A stretch of DNA of 64,000 bases from Moraxella sp. VT-16-12 (GCF_002224245.2 NZ_NKHK02000001.1:1-64000); one strand, 5' to 3'. Positions 10,062 to 19,312 are shown, numbered from the stretch's first letter. Made by a program: numbers and translations. Notes: a model not told the origin generated them from the sequence alone.

Positions 10062-10382
10062 ATGACCACACACACACTTTTGACAAATGCCCTAAACGCT
10101 CTTAATCCTGTCTATATGACCCTAGATAACGAAAGCCATATGCACGCAGGTTATTATGATGGTAAAGAAAGTCATTTTAAACTGGTCATCGTCTCTGATG
10201 ACTTTAAAAACAAGCGTCTGACAGCAAGACATCAGGCGGTATATGCCATTGCCACGCCGTTTTTGATGGCACAAGGGGGAAGTATTCACGCCTTAGCCAT
10301 TCATGCTTATACACCTGATGAATGGTCGGCATTATCATCAGCCCCAGACAGTCCAAACTGTGCAGGACAAAACAAACATTAA
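10062..10382 (+). CDS. BolA/IbaG family protein
   Basis: A 106-residue BolA-family protein. The core H-x-G...HFKLVIVSDDF...RHQAVYAI is visible, with SHFKLV and the conserved His. BolA proteins partner with monothiol glutaredoxins in Fe-S handling and influence morphology and stress responses. It begins 1 nt after the M48 protease stop. The C-terminal tail after HAYTPDEWS is short and polar. Whether it is BolA proper or IbaG cannot be settled here. Confidence 0.85.
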   Translation: MTTHTLLTNALNALNPVYMTLDNESHMHAGYYDGKESHFKLVIVSDDFKNKRLTARHQAVYAIATPFLMAQGGSIHALAIHAYTPDEWSALSSAPDSPNCAGQNKH

Positions 10383-10397
10383 TATAAGTTGAATATC

Positions 10398-10787
10398 ATG
10401 AAAAAAATCATCAGTTTAAGTGGGTGTATTTTGGTTTTGGCAGGCTGTGCTACCACAGGTACGATTGCCCCACAGTATATCAACCCTGCCAATTATCAAA
10501 GTCATGATTGCAATACATTGCAAGGTGAAATTGCCCGAGTGAGCAAGCTGGCACAAGCCACCGAAAACCAAAACGTCAGTCTAGCCACAGGTGTGGGCAT
10601 TGGCATCTCAGCAGGGCGAGGTGGCATTTATCCGTCCATCAGTTTGGGTACAGGTGTTGGTAGTGGACAACGTCAAGCCAAAAAGAACACTTTGGCTCGT
10701 CTGTATGGTGAACATGATGCGATGGTTTTGTCGGCTCGTCAAAAGAGCTGTGCTTTTGTGCAGGGCATAAAAATCTATGGCGAATGA
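10398..10787 (+). CDS. Small lipoprotein with glycine-rich region
   Basis: A 129-residue putative lipoprotein: MKKIISLSGCILVLAGC ends in a lipobox, and the mature part starts CATTGTIAPQY. The central part is Gly-rich (GVGIGISAGRGGIYPSISLG), reminiscent of glycine-zipper membrane segments; two further Cys occur in the mature region. The ATG at 10398 is preferred over the upstream TTG. The function is not recognised. The 3' end overlaps the TusA-like gene by 11 nt, suggesting coupling. Confidence 0.65.
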   Translation: MKKIISLSGCILVLAGCATTGTIAPQYINPANYQSHDCNTLQGEIARVSKLAQATENQNVSLATGVGIGISAGRGGIYPSISLGTGVGSGQRQAKKNTLARLYGEHDAMVLSARQKSCAFVQGIKIYGE

Positions 10788-11097
10788 TTTACCCATGCTC
10801 AGCGATGAGCTAAATGCGTCCTTAGATGATAAAGCATTTGCCTTGTGCCAACCTTTGTGTGATAAGAGCATGGCAGATGGGCAAATCACCGCCTTTTTTG
10901 ATGCTCGTGGACTGGCTTGTCCCATGCCTTTATTAAAAGCGAAAGTTGCTTTGCGTACGGTGGCAGATAGCAAAAGTTTGTATCTGATTGCTACGGATAA
11001 AAACAGCCAAACCGACTTGGTGGCGTTTTGTCAAAAACAAGGTCTTCAAGTACAAAGCTGGGCAGATGACGTTTATCATTTTATCATCACCAAATAA
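10777..11097 (+). CDS. TusA/SirA-like sulfurtransferase
   Basis: A 106-residue protein whose C-terminal ~75 residues are a TusA-like domain: FDARGLACPMPLLKAKVALR carries the CPxP active-site signature. TusA-type proteins relay sulfur as a Cys persulfide in tRNA thiolation and related pathways. The ~30-residue N-terminal extension (LCQPLCDKSM) adds Cys residues not found in standard TusA. The gene overlaps the preceding lipoprotein gene by 11 nt. Confidence 0.82.
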   Translation: MANDLPMLSDELNASLDDKAFALCQPLCDKSMADGQITAFFDARGLACPMPLLKAKVALRTVADSKSLYLIATDKNSQTDLVAFCQKQGLQVQSWADDVYHFIITK

Positions 11098-11169
11098 CCT
11101 TGCCATCAAAAAGCCATCTAATTTTGCTGATACATTGAAATTTGTTAAAATGTTTATCAATTTAACATA

Positions 11170-11219
11170 CGCCCCTAGCGTTTCACCATTCAAAGGCTTA
11201 CAATAGGGGTGTTTTTATT
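11170..11219 (+). terminator. Probable terminator between TusA-like gene and rpoH
   Basis: CGCCCCTA pairs with TAGGGGTG (one G-T pair) across a long loop, followed by TTTTTATTT. It could end the preceding operon. A leader role for rpoH is also possible because the coding start is only 17 nt downstream. Confidence 0.5.
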
Positions 11220-11235
11220 TGATATGTAGAACAAA

Positions 11236-12324
11236 ATGACCAAATACCGACATGACAATCCTGCCCGAACAGATGATTTTGGCGATTATGATGAGTTTGA
11301 TGGCGATTATGATGATTTTGAAGGATTTGATGGCTTTGATGAGTCAGATGAGCTTGATGATTTAGATGATGTGGACGAAGATTTTGGGGTGAATGCACTT
11401 CACCGCCTCAATGTTGTGCGTCTAGATTCCCCAAACCATGATGTCGCCACCAAAGATTTGGTGCCTGCCATGCCCACCCATCTGACCGCCCCCGGGGTAA
11501 ATTTAGGTGCGTATATTAATACCGTTCACCAAATCCCAATACTCACCCCCAACGAAGAAAAACAGCTGGCTGAGCGTTACTATTATGATGGTGATGTGGA
11601 AGCGGCACGGCTTTTGGTGATGAGCCATTTGCGATTTGTGATACATATTGCTCGCAGTTATTCAGGTTATGGGTTGTCGCAAGCTGACCTTATCCAAGAA
11701 GGTAATTTGGGATTGATGAAAGCGGTCAAGCGTTTTGACCCCAGCAAAGGCGTGCGTTTGGTAAGTTTTGCAGTGCATTGGATTAAGGCGGAGATTCACG
11801 AGTTTGTCATCAAAAACTGGCGGATTGTTAAAGTGGCAACCACCAAAGCCCATCGCAAACTGTTTTTTAATTTGCGTAGCCTAAAAAAATCCAGCAATCA
11901 GCTTACTTTGGAAGAAGCCGAAGCCATTGCTCATGATTTGGGGGTAACGGTCAAGCAAGTGTTGGAAATGGAAAGTCGTTTGACCAGCTATGATGCGTCC
12001 TTTGAAATGCAAGACAGTGATGAAGACGATGGGCGTTATGCGCCACAGCTGTTTTTAGAAGATGCCATTGACCCTGCTGATGTCGTAGAAGATGCCAACT
12101 GGGAAGAAAACACCACCACTGCCCTGCAAAGTGCCATGCAGGGGCTAGACGACCGCTCACGAGACATCATTACACAAAGATGGCTTGCTGACCAAAAATC
12201 CACACTGCATGAACTGGCGGCGGTTTATAATATTTCAGCCGAAAGGGTGCGTCAGATTGAAAAAAATGCCATGGATAAAATCCGTGATGCGATGATGATG
12301 GACACCATGATTTTTGATGAGTGA
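11236..12324 (+). CDS. rpoH: RNA polymerase heat-shock sigma factor RpoH, with acidic N-terminal extension
   Basis: Sigma-70 family protein that directs RNA polymerase to heat-shock promoters, 362 residues. From about residue 86 the RpoH core is clear: [14 protein letters not shown], region 2 ([39 protein letters not shown]), the RpoH-box-like [16 protein letters not shown] and region 4 ([17 protein letters not shown]). The first ~50 residues are highly acidic and low-complexity ([20 protein letters not shown]), encoded by GAT-rich repeats. Known RpoH is about 285 residues. An internal Met79 (MPTHLTAPG) would give the usual length, but neither start has a strong ribosome site. Its stop overlaps the DUF423 gene. 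Confidence 0.93.
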   Translation: MTKYRHDNPARTDDFGDYDEFDGDYDDFEGFDGFDESDELDDLDDVDEDFGVNALHRLNVVRLDSPNHDVATKDLVPAMPTHLTAPGVNLGAYINTVHQIPILTPNEEKQLAERYYYDGDVEAARLLVMSHLRFVIHIARSYSGYGLSQADLIQEGNLGLMKAVKRFDPSKGVRLVSFAVHWIKAEIHEFVIKNWRIVKVATTKAHRKLFFNLRSLKKSSNQLTLEEAEAIAHDLGVTVKQVLEMESRLTSYDASFEMQDSDEDDGRYAPQLFLEDAIDPADVVEDANWEENTTTALQSAMQGLDDRSRDIITQRWLADQKSTLHELAAVYNISAERVRQIEKNAMDKIRDAMMMDTMIFDE

Positions 12325-12703
12325 TGAGATGGATAGACAATATTGGTTAAAAATTGCAGGACTAAATCTTGCCATAGCCGTGGCTTTGGGGGCTTTTGGG
12401 GCTCATGGTCTAAAAAAGATGGCAGACAGCTATGCCTTGCAGATTTGGGATACGGCGACTTTGTACTTGTTTGTGCATGGATTGGGTTTGCTTGCTTTGG
12501 GCGTGTTGGCGGTATTGGGCTATCGTATTGGTAAGATTGCCATGACTTTGCAAGTTGGTATCATTATTTTTAGTGGCACACTGTATTTGATGGCACTTGG
12601 ACTGCCTAAATGGCTAGGAGCAATCACGCCGATTGGTGGCACAATGCTCATCATTGGTTGGCTGTTGTTGTGTTTTATGAAATTGCCTAAGGATAATCTA
12701 TGA
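12317..12703 (+). CDS. DUF423 (YgdD-like) membrane protein
   Basis: An inner-membrane protein of about 128 residues with four predicted helices. [10 protein letters not shown] near the N-terminus and the [16 protein letters not shown] region are hallmarks of DUF423. The biochemical role is unknown. The ATG at 12317 overlaps the rpoH stop; an alternative ATG is at 12329. Its stop overlaps the thiS ATG (ATGA), so rpoH-DUF423-thiS read as one coupled unit. Confidence 0.88.
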   Translation: MSDEMDRQYWLKIAGLNLAIAVALGAFGAHGLKKMADSYALQIWDTATLYLFVHGLGLLALGVLAVLGYRIGKIAMTLQVGIIIFSGTLYLMALGLPKWLGAITPIGGTMLIIGWLLLCFMKLPKDNL

Positions 12704-12897
12704 ACGTCATGCTAAATGGCACGCCAATAAATACCCACCATCAAACTGTGCTGGCATTGTTGGAGGAGCAAGGACTCACGCACGGTCGTTTTGCAGTAGA
12801 GATAGATGGATGGCTGATACCTAAGGCACATCTGGCAGACACCGTCATTACTGATGGCCTAAAAATAGAAGTGGTGCAGGCGGTGGGGGGTGGTTAG
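12700..12897 (+). CDS. thiS: Sulfur carrier protein ThiS
   Basis: A 65-residue ubiquitin-fold sulfur carrier used to build the thiazole of thiamine. It has the short beta-grasp pattern and the obligatory C-terminal Gly-Gly (IEVVQAVGGG), which is adenylated and thiocarboxylated. ATGA overlap with DUF423. A second, broken thiS 3' end lies 0.9 kb downstream at 13801-13863. thiG is not adjacent, which differs from many genomes. Confidence 0.92.
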   Translation: MNVMLNGTPINTHHQTVLALLEEQGLTHGRFAVEIDGWLIPKAHLADTVITDGLKIEVVQAVGGG

Positions 12898-13199
12898 GCA
12901 TATTTTTGCTCATATTCAGAATTCTTATTAAGGTTAAGCGTACTAAACCATAATTTTTAACATGGGGTAAATATCTGAATTTGCAACCAAAGTAGCAGGC
13001 GGTCATCTGATTTATTCTTAGGTTGTGTCAGGTAAATTCTGAAATTTGAAACGATTGGATTAACTCAGGGAATGGACACACTAGATTTGAACGCTGTAAA
13101 TGGCTTAAAAATAAATACCAGTATTCTAAAATGCCGTTAAAGCTACTAACAAGTGCGGGACTGTCGTCATGGTAGAGCAAGTAAGAATAAGAAGAAAAA
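12898..13199. other. Intergenic stretch between thiS and the HEAT gene
   Basis: About 300 bases without a convincing gene. Short broken reading frames only, no clear terminator or promoter. With the HEAT gene and the thiS remnant it appears to be part of an inserted or exchanged segment. Confidence 0.4.
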
Positions 13200-13781
13200 A
13201 TGATTGATGATATGACAAAGGAAGTGGAAATACTAGCCTACAAATACATGGAAAGTCAAGATGATGAAACTGTCTTTGATTACTTACAAGATACAGATGG
13301 CAAGGTTCGTACCATTGCAGGCAAGACCATTCAGCTGCGTGGCTCTGATGAATTATTTTATCAAGTCATCAGCCTAAAAAACGCCCAAAAATATTATCTT
13401 CGTGAACTTTGTGCGTTTATTTTGGGTCAGTTTAAAACGGTTAATCAAGACATTTTGGCACAAATTCCACCGATTTTATTGGCATTATCCAAAGATAACA
13501 GTATCAGCGTTAAGACGAATGCCATTTATGCGTTGGGACATTTTTATGGCTGTCATTCCATGAATTTGCCCTTATCGGACATTGATGACAAAATCAGAAA
13601 GATGATACTGTCATACAGCACACACCCAACATCATCAGTTCGGGTCAGTTGTGCTTTTGCTTTGGGTAACTTACCTGACGATAAAACGGTCAGAGCCACT
13701 CTCAATCAATTGCTAAATGATGAAAATGCAGAAGTCAGTGAGTGGGCAGAAGTTTCGCTTGAAATATTGGATAATAAATAA
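13200..13781 (+). CDS. HEAT-repeat protein
   Basis: A 193-residue all-helical protein. Repeating units with hydrophobic pairs and a conserved Asp are visible (DTDGKVRTIAGKTIQLRG, SVKTNAIYALGHF, SSVRVSCAFALGNLPDD, DENAEVSEWAEVSLEI), as in HEAT/PBS-lyase scaffolds. No catalytic motif is seen, so a protein-binding role is likely, partner unknown. The ATG at 13200 follows AAGAAGAAAAA; an ATG at 13212 is a possible alternative. The gene lies between an intact thiS and a thiS remnant, suggesting acquisition by recombination. Confidence 0.7.
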   Translation: MIDDMTKEVEILAYKYMESQDDETVFDYLQDTDGKVRTIAGKTIQLRGSDELFYQVISLKNAQKYYLRELCAFILGQFKTVNQDILAQIPPILLALSKDNSISVKTNAIYALGHFYGCHSMNLPLSDIDDKIRKMILSYSTHPTSSVRVSCAFALGNLPDDKTVRATLNQLLNDENAEVSEWAEVSLEILDNK

Positions 13782-13800
13782 TCCAGAGTAAAACGAAATT

Positions 13801-13863
13801 TGCGACATACACGCCATTGGCGAGGGTATGCGTATTGAGGTGGTGCAGGCGCGGTGGGAGGTG
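13801..13863 (+). pseudogene. Second thiS 3'-end remnant
   Basis: The bases read GEGMRIEVVQA and then, after removal of one extra C, VGGG plus stop, exactly the ThiS C-terminus. The codons differ from the intact thiS, so it comes from a divergent copy rather than a recent duplication. No 5' part is present. Confidence 0.7.
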
Positions 13864-13864
13864 G

Positions 13865-14074
13865 CTAACCAAAGCCTTCTAGCCACTCTTGTTTGTCAAT
13901 GGTGTACTCAGAAACACAAAAACCGTCAGGATAATCTTTAAAGCCTTTTTGGGTTAGGGCGTATTGCTTGGCTTGCTCTGCATTTTCAAGACTTGAAAAT
14001 ACGCCCAGACATTTGTCATTATCACAGCCAAAAGCATCAACTCTGGTGTGCCATAAAATATAAACCTTATCCAC
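13865..14074 (-). CDS. Small conserved protein (DUF7336-like)
   Basis: A 69-residue protein: MDKVYILWHTRVDAFGCDND, then GVFSSLENAEQAKQYA, GFKDYPDGFCVSEYTIDKQE and WLEGF. The pattern VYxLWH...KxxGVFSS...GFxDxPxGFxxxEYxxDxxxWxEGF matches a widespread family of unknown function (recalled as DUF7336). It is cytosolic and compact. It ends beside the thiS remnant. No function can be assigned; the call rests on remembered family pattern. Confidence 0.6.
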   Translation of the reverse strand: MDKVYILWHTRVDAFGCDNDKCLGVFSSLENAEQAKQYALTQKGFKDYPDGFCVSEYTIDKQEWLEGFG

Positions 14075-14103
14075 AAACTTGACCTATAAACTCTTGTCAA
14101 ATA

Positions 14104-14131
14104 AAAACACCCATCAAAAGATGAGTGTTTG
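14104..14131 (-). terminator. Terminator of rpsU
   Basis: AACACTCATC/GATGGGTGTT hairpin with TTTT loop on the minus strand and a T-rich tail, starting just after the S21 stop. Confidence 0.8.
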
Positions 14132-14136
14132 TTATA

Positions 14137-14352
14137 TTAGTATTTGCGAACAGTACGTACTTGCTCACGCCATACTTTTTTCTTGTAACGCTTAACAGCA
14201 GCCGCTTTTTTGCGTTTACGTTCTTGGGTGGGCTTTTCATAAAACTCTTTTTTACGAACGTCAGCAAGCACACCTGCTTTTTCGCAAGCACGTTTAAAAC
14301 GGCGGATGGCAATATCCACTGGTTCGTTTTCTTTGACCTTTACTAAAGGCAT
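14137..14352 (-). CDS. rpsU: 30S ribosomal protein S21
   Basis: A 71-residue basic ribosomal protein needed for translation initiation. [20 protein letters not shown] and the Lys/Arg-rich tail ([17 protein letters not shown]) are diagnostic, and the length is normal. An AGGAGTAACTT ribosome site precedes the ATG on the minus strand. It stands alone with its own terminator, without dnaG or rpoD next to it. Confidence 0.97.
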   Translation of the reverse strand: MPLVKVKENEPVDIAIRRFKRACEKAGVLADVRKKEFYEKPTQERKRKKAAAVKRYKKKVWREQVRTVRKY

Positions 14353-14492
14353 AAGTTACTCCTATCAAGACAGATAACATCAATTTGGTCGTATTATAAT
14401 GAGCTGGTACGGTCTTGGGGCGTAGGCATCGACTCAAATTGGGACAAAATAAGCTCCCCATTATAACAGTTTTTCGGTAAATTACAAGATGT

Positions 14493-15413
14493 TCAATGGG
14501 CTTTGCCTGTCATTTTTTTAAATATCACAATAACAGCAACCATGATACAGCCAGCAATAAAGCCAACAATGCCATTGTACAGATTTTCGGTCAGTCCGCC
14601 AAACATACCTGACAGCTGCGATAAATGTTCGGCTTGATGATGCAGTATGTCCACACCATGCACCAAAATACCGCCGCCCACCAAAAACATGGCAAGCGTA
14701 CCAGCGATGGACAAAAACTTCATCAGTTTTGGAGCAAAGGCCAGTAGTAACGCACCAAGTTTTTGACTGGCTGTGTCGGGTTTGTTGGCAAGATGAACGC
14801 CTGCATCATCCATCTTGACGATAAGTGCCACCAAACCATAAACACCAACGGTCATCAAAATAGAAATGGCAGACAAGCTCAAAGCCTTCATGGTAAAGGT
14901 GGCAGTTGCCATCGTGCCAAGTGAAATGACCACAATCTCAGCCGATAAGATAAAATCGGTGCGGATTGCCCCTTTGATTTTGTCTTTTTCTAAGGCGACC
15001 AAATCCACATTGTCATCCGCATTGGCTTCTAGGCGAGCGGTGTGGGCATCAGGGTCATCTAGCTCATGGGGCAGCAGTTTGGGAGCGAATTTATGCAACA
15101 CTTTTTCTGAGCCTTCATAGCACAAAAACAGCCCGCCTATCATCAATAGTGGCGTAATCAGCCAAGCAGCGATTTGGCTGATGGCAAGAGCGGCAGGCAC
15201 CAAAATCAGCTTATTGACAAAAGAGCCTTTGGCAACCGCCCACACCACAGACAGCTCTCGGTCAGCTCGTACGCCAGTAACTTGTTGGGCATTGAGTGCC
15301 AAATCATCACCAAGCACGCCAGCGGTTTTTTTGGCGGCGACTTTGGTCAGTACGGATACGTCATCAAGTACGGTGGCGATGTCATCTAATAAAAGTAATA
15401 AACTGCCTGCCAT
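14493..15413 (-). CDS. DUF808 (YedI-like) membrane protein
   Basis: An inner-membrane protein of about 306 residues. The start [20 protein letters not shown] and [20 protein letters not shown] are hallmarks of DUF808. I chose the ATG at 15413 because GGGA stands six bases before it and the family begins MAGS; a longer start at 15428 is possible. Several hydrophobic segments lie in the C-terminal two thirds. The function is unknown. Confidence 0.88.
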   Translation of the reverse strand: MAGSLLLLLDDIATVLDDVSVLTKVAAKKTAGVLGDDLALNAQQVTGVRADRELSVVWAVAKGSFVNKLILVPAALAISQIAAWLITPLLMIGGLFLCYEGSEKVLHKFAPKLLPHELDDPDAHTARLEANADDNVDLVALEKDKIKGAIRTDFILSAEIVVISLGTMATATFTMKALSLSAISILMTVGVYGLVALIVKMDDAGVHLANKPDTASQKLGALLLAFAPKLMKFLSIAGTLAMFLVGGGILVHGVDILHHQAEHLSQLSGMFGGLTENLYNGIVGFIAGCIMVAVIVIFKKMTGKAH

Positions 15414-15522
15414 AGCATTTCCCATCATAAAAATGAATTATTTTAACACAAACACGCATTTTGGGGAAAAATCTCAGTTGAGACTTTGTAATCAGCGTAT
15501 CAAAGTGGTTTTTGGTTGTGGT

Positions 15523-17229
15523 TTATTTGGCTGCTGCGTTGCCAGTCAGATGTTGTATGGCATCGCTGGTGCTTAAAAAGGTCTGACCGCTTAGCTCTTT
15601 TAGTAGGCAAGTATGAGCCAAACTGTCCATCACAGGTCCTTTAATTTCGCTAAAATGCAGTTTTTTGCCCATCTGGTACAGCTCTTGGTTTAAGCGGGCG
15701 AGCATTTCTTGGGCGGATAAATCTAGGTGATTGACCGCTGTCATGATGATGACAATGTCGCAAGCGGTGTGCTGATTGATGAGCTGATAAAGTTTGTCTT
15801 TGACGCTTTGGGCGTTGCCAAAATAGAGATTTTCATCAATACGAATGAGCAAAACATCATCAAAAGTACGCACCTCATGACGCAGTACGTTTCTAAAATG
15901 CTCGCTGTCGCCCACTTGTCCGACCACCGCAATATGCACCCGATGAGAGCGGTAAATAATCCCTGCAAAGCTGACAAACAGCCCAAAAATCAGCCCCATA
16001 TTTAGCCCAAAAAACACACAGCCCAAAAAACTTGCCCCAAAATTTATCGCTTCGCCTTTGTCGTGAGCTAGGGCGGTTTTTAGGGTGTCTAAATCTATCA
16101 TGGCAATCATGGAGCTCATGATAATCGCTGACAAAAGTACATAAGGCAACCCTGCCATATATCCCCCAAAAAACAGCATGATAATCAGCACGCCACAGCC
16201 ACAGATGACAGATGCCAAGGGGGATTTTGCTCCAAGCATGATGTTTAGGCTGGTGCGAGATAAACCACCTGTAACAGGAAAGCCCCCAAACAAGGAGCTT
16301 GCAACATTGGCAAAGCCTAAGCCTTTTAATTCTTGGGTGTTGTCAAAATGTTGTTTGCGTATGCGAGCGATGTTACCTGCCACACTGGCACTAGACACAA
16401 AGGCGATGAGTGCGATGAGCAAGGCAGAAGGTAGTAGCTCCACCAAGATGTGTGTATTTAGTACAGGCAGGCGTGGCAAAAACAGCTCTTGGGGTAGGGC
16501 GGATAAAGTGGCGATGCCAAAACTTCCCCAGTCCAAGCGGTGATGAAGCACAATCAGTACCACCACACAGCCCACCGCAAAAAATTGCTTGGCGATGGAT
16601 TGGGTATTTTTTGGAAGTATGCCCCACAGATAATGTGGGCGGTAGCGATTTATGACCAGTAGAGCAAATAACACGATGCCAAGTAAGGCGGTGTATGGCT
16701 TTATCCAAGTCTCTACATGGGCTAGGCTTTTTATCATACCAATTAAGCTGTCCCCTGATATGGGCAGACCAATTAAGTGTTTTAGCTGACTGATGATAAC
16801 TAGGCACGCCGCCCCACTGACAAAACCTGCTGACACGCCACGGCTGATAAATTGCATAATCCAACCAAGTTTTAACAAACTTGCCATCAGCAGGATGACC
16901 CCAACAAGCAGCGCCAAGGTGATTGCCATTTGGATATATTGTGGGCTACCTAGGTCATAAGACGATAACGCCCCTGCTGTCATGACGGCGGTGATTGCCA
17001 CAGGTCCTAGGGCATTGACCGAGCTTGAACCAATATAGGCATATACCAAGGTTGGTACGATGGCACTGTACAGACCCATCACAGGGGGTAAGCCTGCCAG
17101 CATGGCGTAGCCTAGGCTTTGGGGTATGACCAGTATTGCCATCATCAGCCCTGCACTGATGTCAGGTAGGGCAGTTTTTGGTTGCTCAATAAAAGGGATA
17201 AGCCAGTTTGGAATCAGTTTTTGCCACAT
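15523..17229 (-). CDS. SulP-family anion permease with STAS domain
   Basis: A 568-residue SLC26/SulP transporter. The signature region near the N-terminus (DISAGLMMAILVIPQSLGYA, LAGLPPVMGLYSAIVP) and PVTGGLSRTSLNI are typical, with 11-14 helices, and a cytoplasmic STAS domain occupies the last ~120 residues (LLIRIDENLYFGNA, HLDLSAQEML). Likely substrates are sulfate, bicarbonate or dicarboxylates; the sequence does not decide. It is monocistronic. Confidence 0.93.
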   Translation of the reverse strand: MWQKLIPNWLIPFIEQPKTALPDISAGLMMAILVIPQSLGYAMLAGLPPVMGLYSAIVPTLVYAYIGSSSVNALGPVAITAVMTAGALSSYDLGSPQYIQMAITLALLVGVILLMASLLKLGWIMQFISRGVSAGFVSGAACLVIISQLKHLIGLPISGDSLIGMIKSLAHVETWIKPYTALLGIVLFALLVINRYRPHYLWGILPKNTQSIAKQFFAVGCVVVLIVLHHRLDWGSFGIATLSALPQELFLPRLPVLNTHILVELLPSALLIALIAFVSSASVAGNIARIRKQHFDNTQELKGLGFANVASSLFGGFPVTGGLSRTSLNIMLGAKSPLASVICGCGVLIIMLFFGGYMAGLPYVLLSAIIMSSMIAMIDLDTLKTALAHDKGEAINFGASFLGCVFFGLNMGLIFGLFVSFAGIIYRSHRVHIAVVGQVGDSEHFRNVLRHEVRTFDDVLLIRIDENLYFGNAQSVKDKLYQLINQHTACDIVIIMTAVNHLDLSAQEMLARLNQELYQMGKKLHFSEIKGPVMDSLAHTCLLKELSGQTFLSTSDAIQHLTGNAAAK

Positions 17230-17393
17230 AACAAGTCAAGTGTTAAATTTTTGCTATTATAGCATTTGCGTACTAACTCTGTCTTAATGTTCTTAAATTA
17301 TTATGATTTGTAACATTTTTAAGAAATTATCACCTGTCATCGATTATTTTGATAAAATGCAGGTCATACTTCATTTATTGATAGGAAAATCTC

Positions 17394-18074
17394 ATGAGTC
17401 TTTTACAGAACATCGTTACCAAAGTCATCACCAATGCCATGACAGGCAATCAGCCCCAACAACAAAGTGGCTTAGGTGGTTTGCTAGGTGGTCAAAATTC
17501 AGGCTTGGGCAATGTGCTTGGTAGCGTGGTCGCCAGTCAAATGGGTGGTCAGTCTAATGCTGGTTTGGGTGGTTTGCTTGGTAGCGTGCTTGGCAGTCAA
17601 ACACAGCAAAGCCAACAAACTCAACCAAAAGCGGGCGATTTGGGCAGTATTTTAGGCAGCGTGCTAGGCAGCCAAAAACAACAAACACAGTCAGGAGGTT
17701 TTAATAAAGGTGCGTTATTGTTGGCGTTGTTGCCGATTGTTTTGGGTCTTATTCAAAGTAATGGCGGTTTGTCAGGTCTATTAGCAAAATTTAATAACAA
17801 TGGCTTGGGCAACAAAGCCCAATCATGGGTTAATATTGACAGAGATAATGACGGCTTGGACGCAGGTGATATTCTCAGTCTTTTTGGTCAAGAGCAGATT
17901 AACGATGTTTGTCGTCAAGTTGGTGCTGACCAAGGTCAAGTTTGCCAAGGCATTGCTGAGCTGTTGCCCCAAGTGGTCAATGATTTAACGCCACACGGTG
18001 ATGTGCAAGCAGATGAAAAAGAAGCCAATGATGAAATCAGTCAGATTTTAGCCCAATTTAAAAAAGCGTTTTAA
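17394..18074 (+). CDS. YidB/DUF937-like protein
   Basis: A 226-residue protein. The first 100 residues are a Gly/Gln/Ser-rich repeat (GLGGLLG, NVLGSVVASQMGG, GSVLGSQTQQSQQ), with a hydrophobic stretch in the middle (ALLLALLPIVLGLIQSNGG). The C-terminal half matches YidB: an acidic NIDRDNDGLDAGDI loop and AELLPQVVNDLTPHG. The loop resembles a calcium-binding EF-loop (DRDNDGLD). The function is unknown. TAGGAAAATCTC precedes the ATG. Confidence 0.78.
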   Translation: MSLLQNIVTKVITNAMTGNQPQQQSGLGGLLGGQNSGLGNVLGSVVASQMGGQSNAGLGGLLGSVLGSQTQQSQQTQPKAGDLGSILGSVLGSQKQQTQSGGFNKGALLLALLPIVLGLIQSNGGLSGLLAKFNNNGLGNKAQSWVNIDRDNDGLDAGDILSLFGQEQINDVCRQVGADQGQVCQGIAELLPQVVNDLTPHGDVQADEKEANDEISQILAQFKKAF

Positions 18075-18248
18075 CGAGCAAATCAAAGCAGGCTTGTTAA
18101 GTGATTTTGCCAATATGGTGGTCTAGTAAAGGTACTATCCTAGCTTAAAATCATCTTGGCAAAACTTTAAAAGCGTCCATCACATCATGTAGGCAAATGG
18201 GCGTGTCAAACCAAAACTGATTAACGTTTTGGAATACATGATTAAACC

Positions 18249-18281
18249 ATAAAAAATCGGGCAATTTGTCCGATTTTTTAA
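18249..18281. terminator. Bidirectional terminator
   Basis: AAAAATCGG...CCGATTTTTT hairpin lies between the YidB-like gene and the leftward LysR remnant, usable from both sides. It marks the left flank of the transferred island. Confidence 0.75.
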
Positions 18282-18291
18282 GTTAAGCTAT

Positions 18292-18617
18292 TCATACTTT
18301 TTGTACTCGTTCCAATAAAAACGCCACAAAACTACGCACCGTTGCCACCGTGCCACGATTTTTATAATAAATAACATACAAAGGCACATCTTTAATCTGC
18401 CAGTTGGGCAAAAGTTGTATCCAATCATCACAAATCAAATCATCAAAAAGCGGTAATAAGGCAATGCCCAGGGCGTACCGAAACGCAAACCGACATCGAT
18501 TTGCGTCCACCACATCCACCAAACCAATATCCGCCCGCCAATCAATCGTCAAATCGGGAAACGCCGCCAATCTGTCCCACGGGATTTCCGACAGTCGCAC
18601 TCGCTGCGCTGCTCCGT
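18292..18617 (-). pseudogene. LysR-family regulator, C-terminal remnant
   Basis: Only the last ~108 residues of a LysR substrate-binding domain remain (IPWDRLAAFPDLTIDWRADI ... YVIYYKNRGTVATVRSFVAF). The end is closely similar in pattern to the intact LysR at 40813-41682 (VIYYKNRGSIPTVRSFV). The DNA-binding half is missing, and an in-frame stop lies just upstream at about 18618. The break coincides with the change in base composition to the GC-richer island, so the gene was probably cut by recombination. Confidence 0.8.
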
Positions 18618-18655
18618 CTCAAACTGCATCTATTTCGGGCGTTTTTTCAAAACGT

Positions 18656-18832
18656 TCAAGTCATTAACGAAAGCCGTTGTTCGTTGTCCACTGCGGCAAT
18701 CGCATCGCCCTGCCCCGTTTGCGCCGCCACAATCATGCCTTCGCCGATTAAAAACAAGTGATCCGCTGCCATTTGCGCATCTGTAACGCCCGCTTCTGCC
18801 AATCGCGTGTGTAACAGCCTGCGGATGTCTTG
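18656..18832 (-). pseudogene. TetR-family regulator, C-terminal remnant
   Basis: About 58 residues, DIRRLLHTRLAEAGVTDAQM and LFLIGEGMIVAAQTGQGDAI, match the ligand-binding C-terminus of TetR/AcrR regulators. No helix-turn-helix part is present. It abuts, in the opposite orientation, the HPP-family fragment at about 18835. Inactive. Confidence 0.65.
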
Positions 18833-19057
18833 TTTGTGTGCGGCGGCATGGCGGTGGGTATGGCTGTGGCGCTGATGTTGGTGCTGCGGGTGCCGCATCC
18901 GCCAGCGGGATCGAACCCGTTTATTGTGATGTTGGCGGGCGCGGGCTGGGATTTTTTATGGATGCCGACTTTGTTTGGTTCGCTGATTTTGGTGGGCGTG
19001 GCGCTGGTGTATAACAATTGCGGATCGGGGCGGCGTTACCCGACGTATTGGTGGTAA
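18833..19057 (+). pseudogene. HPP-family membrane protein, C-terminal remnant
   Basis: Residues reading VPHPPAGSNPFIVMLAGAGW, then LFGSLILVGVALVYNN and RRYPTYW are the C-terminal half of an HPP-family protein (four-helix inner-membrane proteins, some linked to nitrite transport). The N-terminal half is absent; upstream sequence belongs to the TetR remnant. Confidence 0.75.
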
Positions 19058-19066
19058 AAAACCACG

Positions 19067-19312
19067 ATGATTCAAATGACCCCGCATTTGACCGCCCCCG
19101 CCGTGAAAATGCCGACGATGATTGTTCAGGTCAAAGGCGATGCGTGGACGAGAAATCCCGAAGACGAGCAAAAGACTTTTGATTTGCTCGGAGCGAAAGA
19201 AAAAGAAATTTTCTGGATTGAAGGCACGACCCGCCGCTTTAAAGACGGCTACAACTGGTTCGGCAGAGAGCCGCAAACCATGCTGGATTTCTTGGCGAAA
19301 TACATGGATTAA
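19067..19312 (+). pseudogene. Alpha/beta-hydrolase, C-terminal remnant
   Basis: About 80 residues: MPTMIVQVKGDAWTRNPEDE, IFWIEGTTRRFKDGYNWFG, then MLDFLAKYMD. This is the end of an alpha/beta hydrolase (dienelactone-hydrolase type), including the catalytic His region (TTRRFKDGYN). The nucleophile half is missing. A DUS-containing hairpin follows, as after many Neisseria genes. Confidence 0.7.

Noticed and set aside
12898..13199. Transposase relic between thiS and the HEAT gene
   Set aside because: Short broken frames have no recognisable transposase motif, and no terminal repeats were found.
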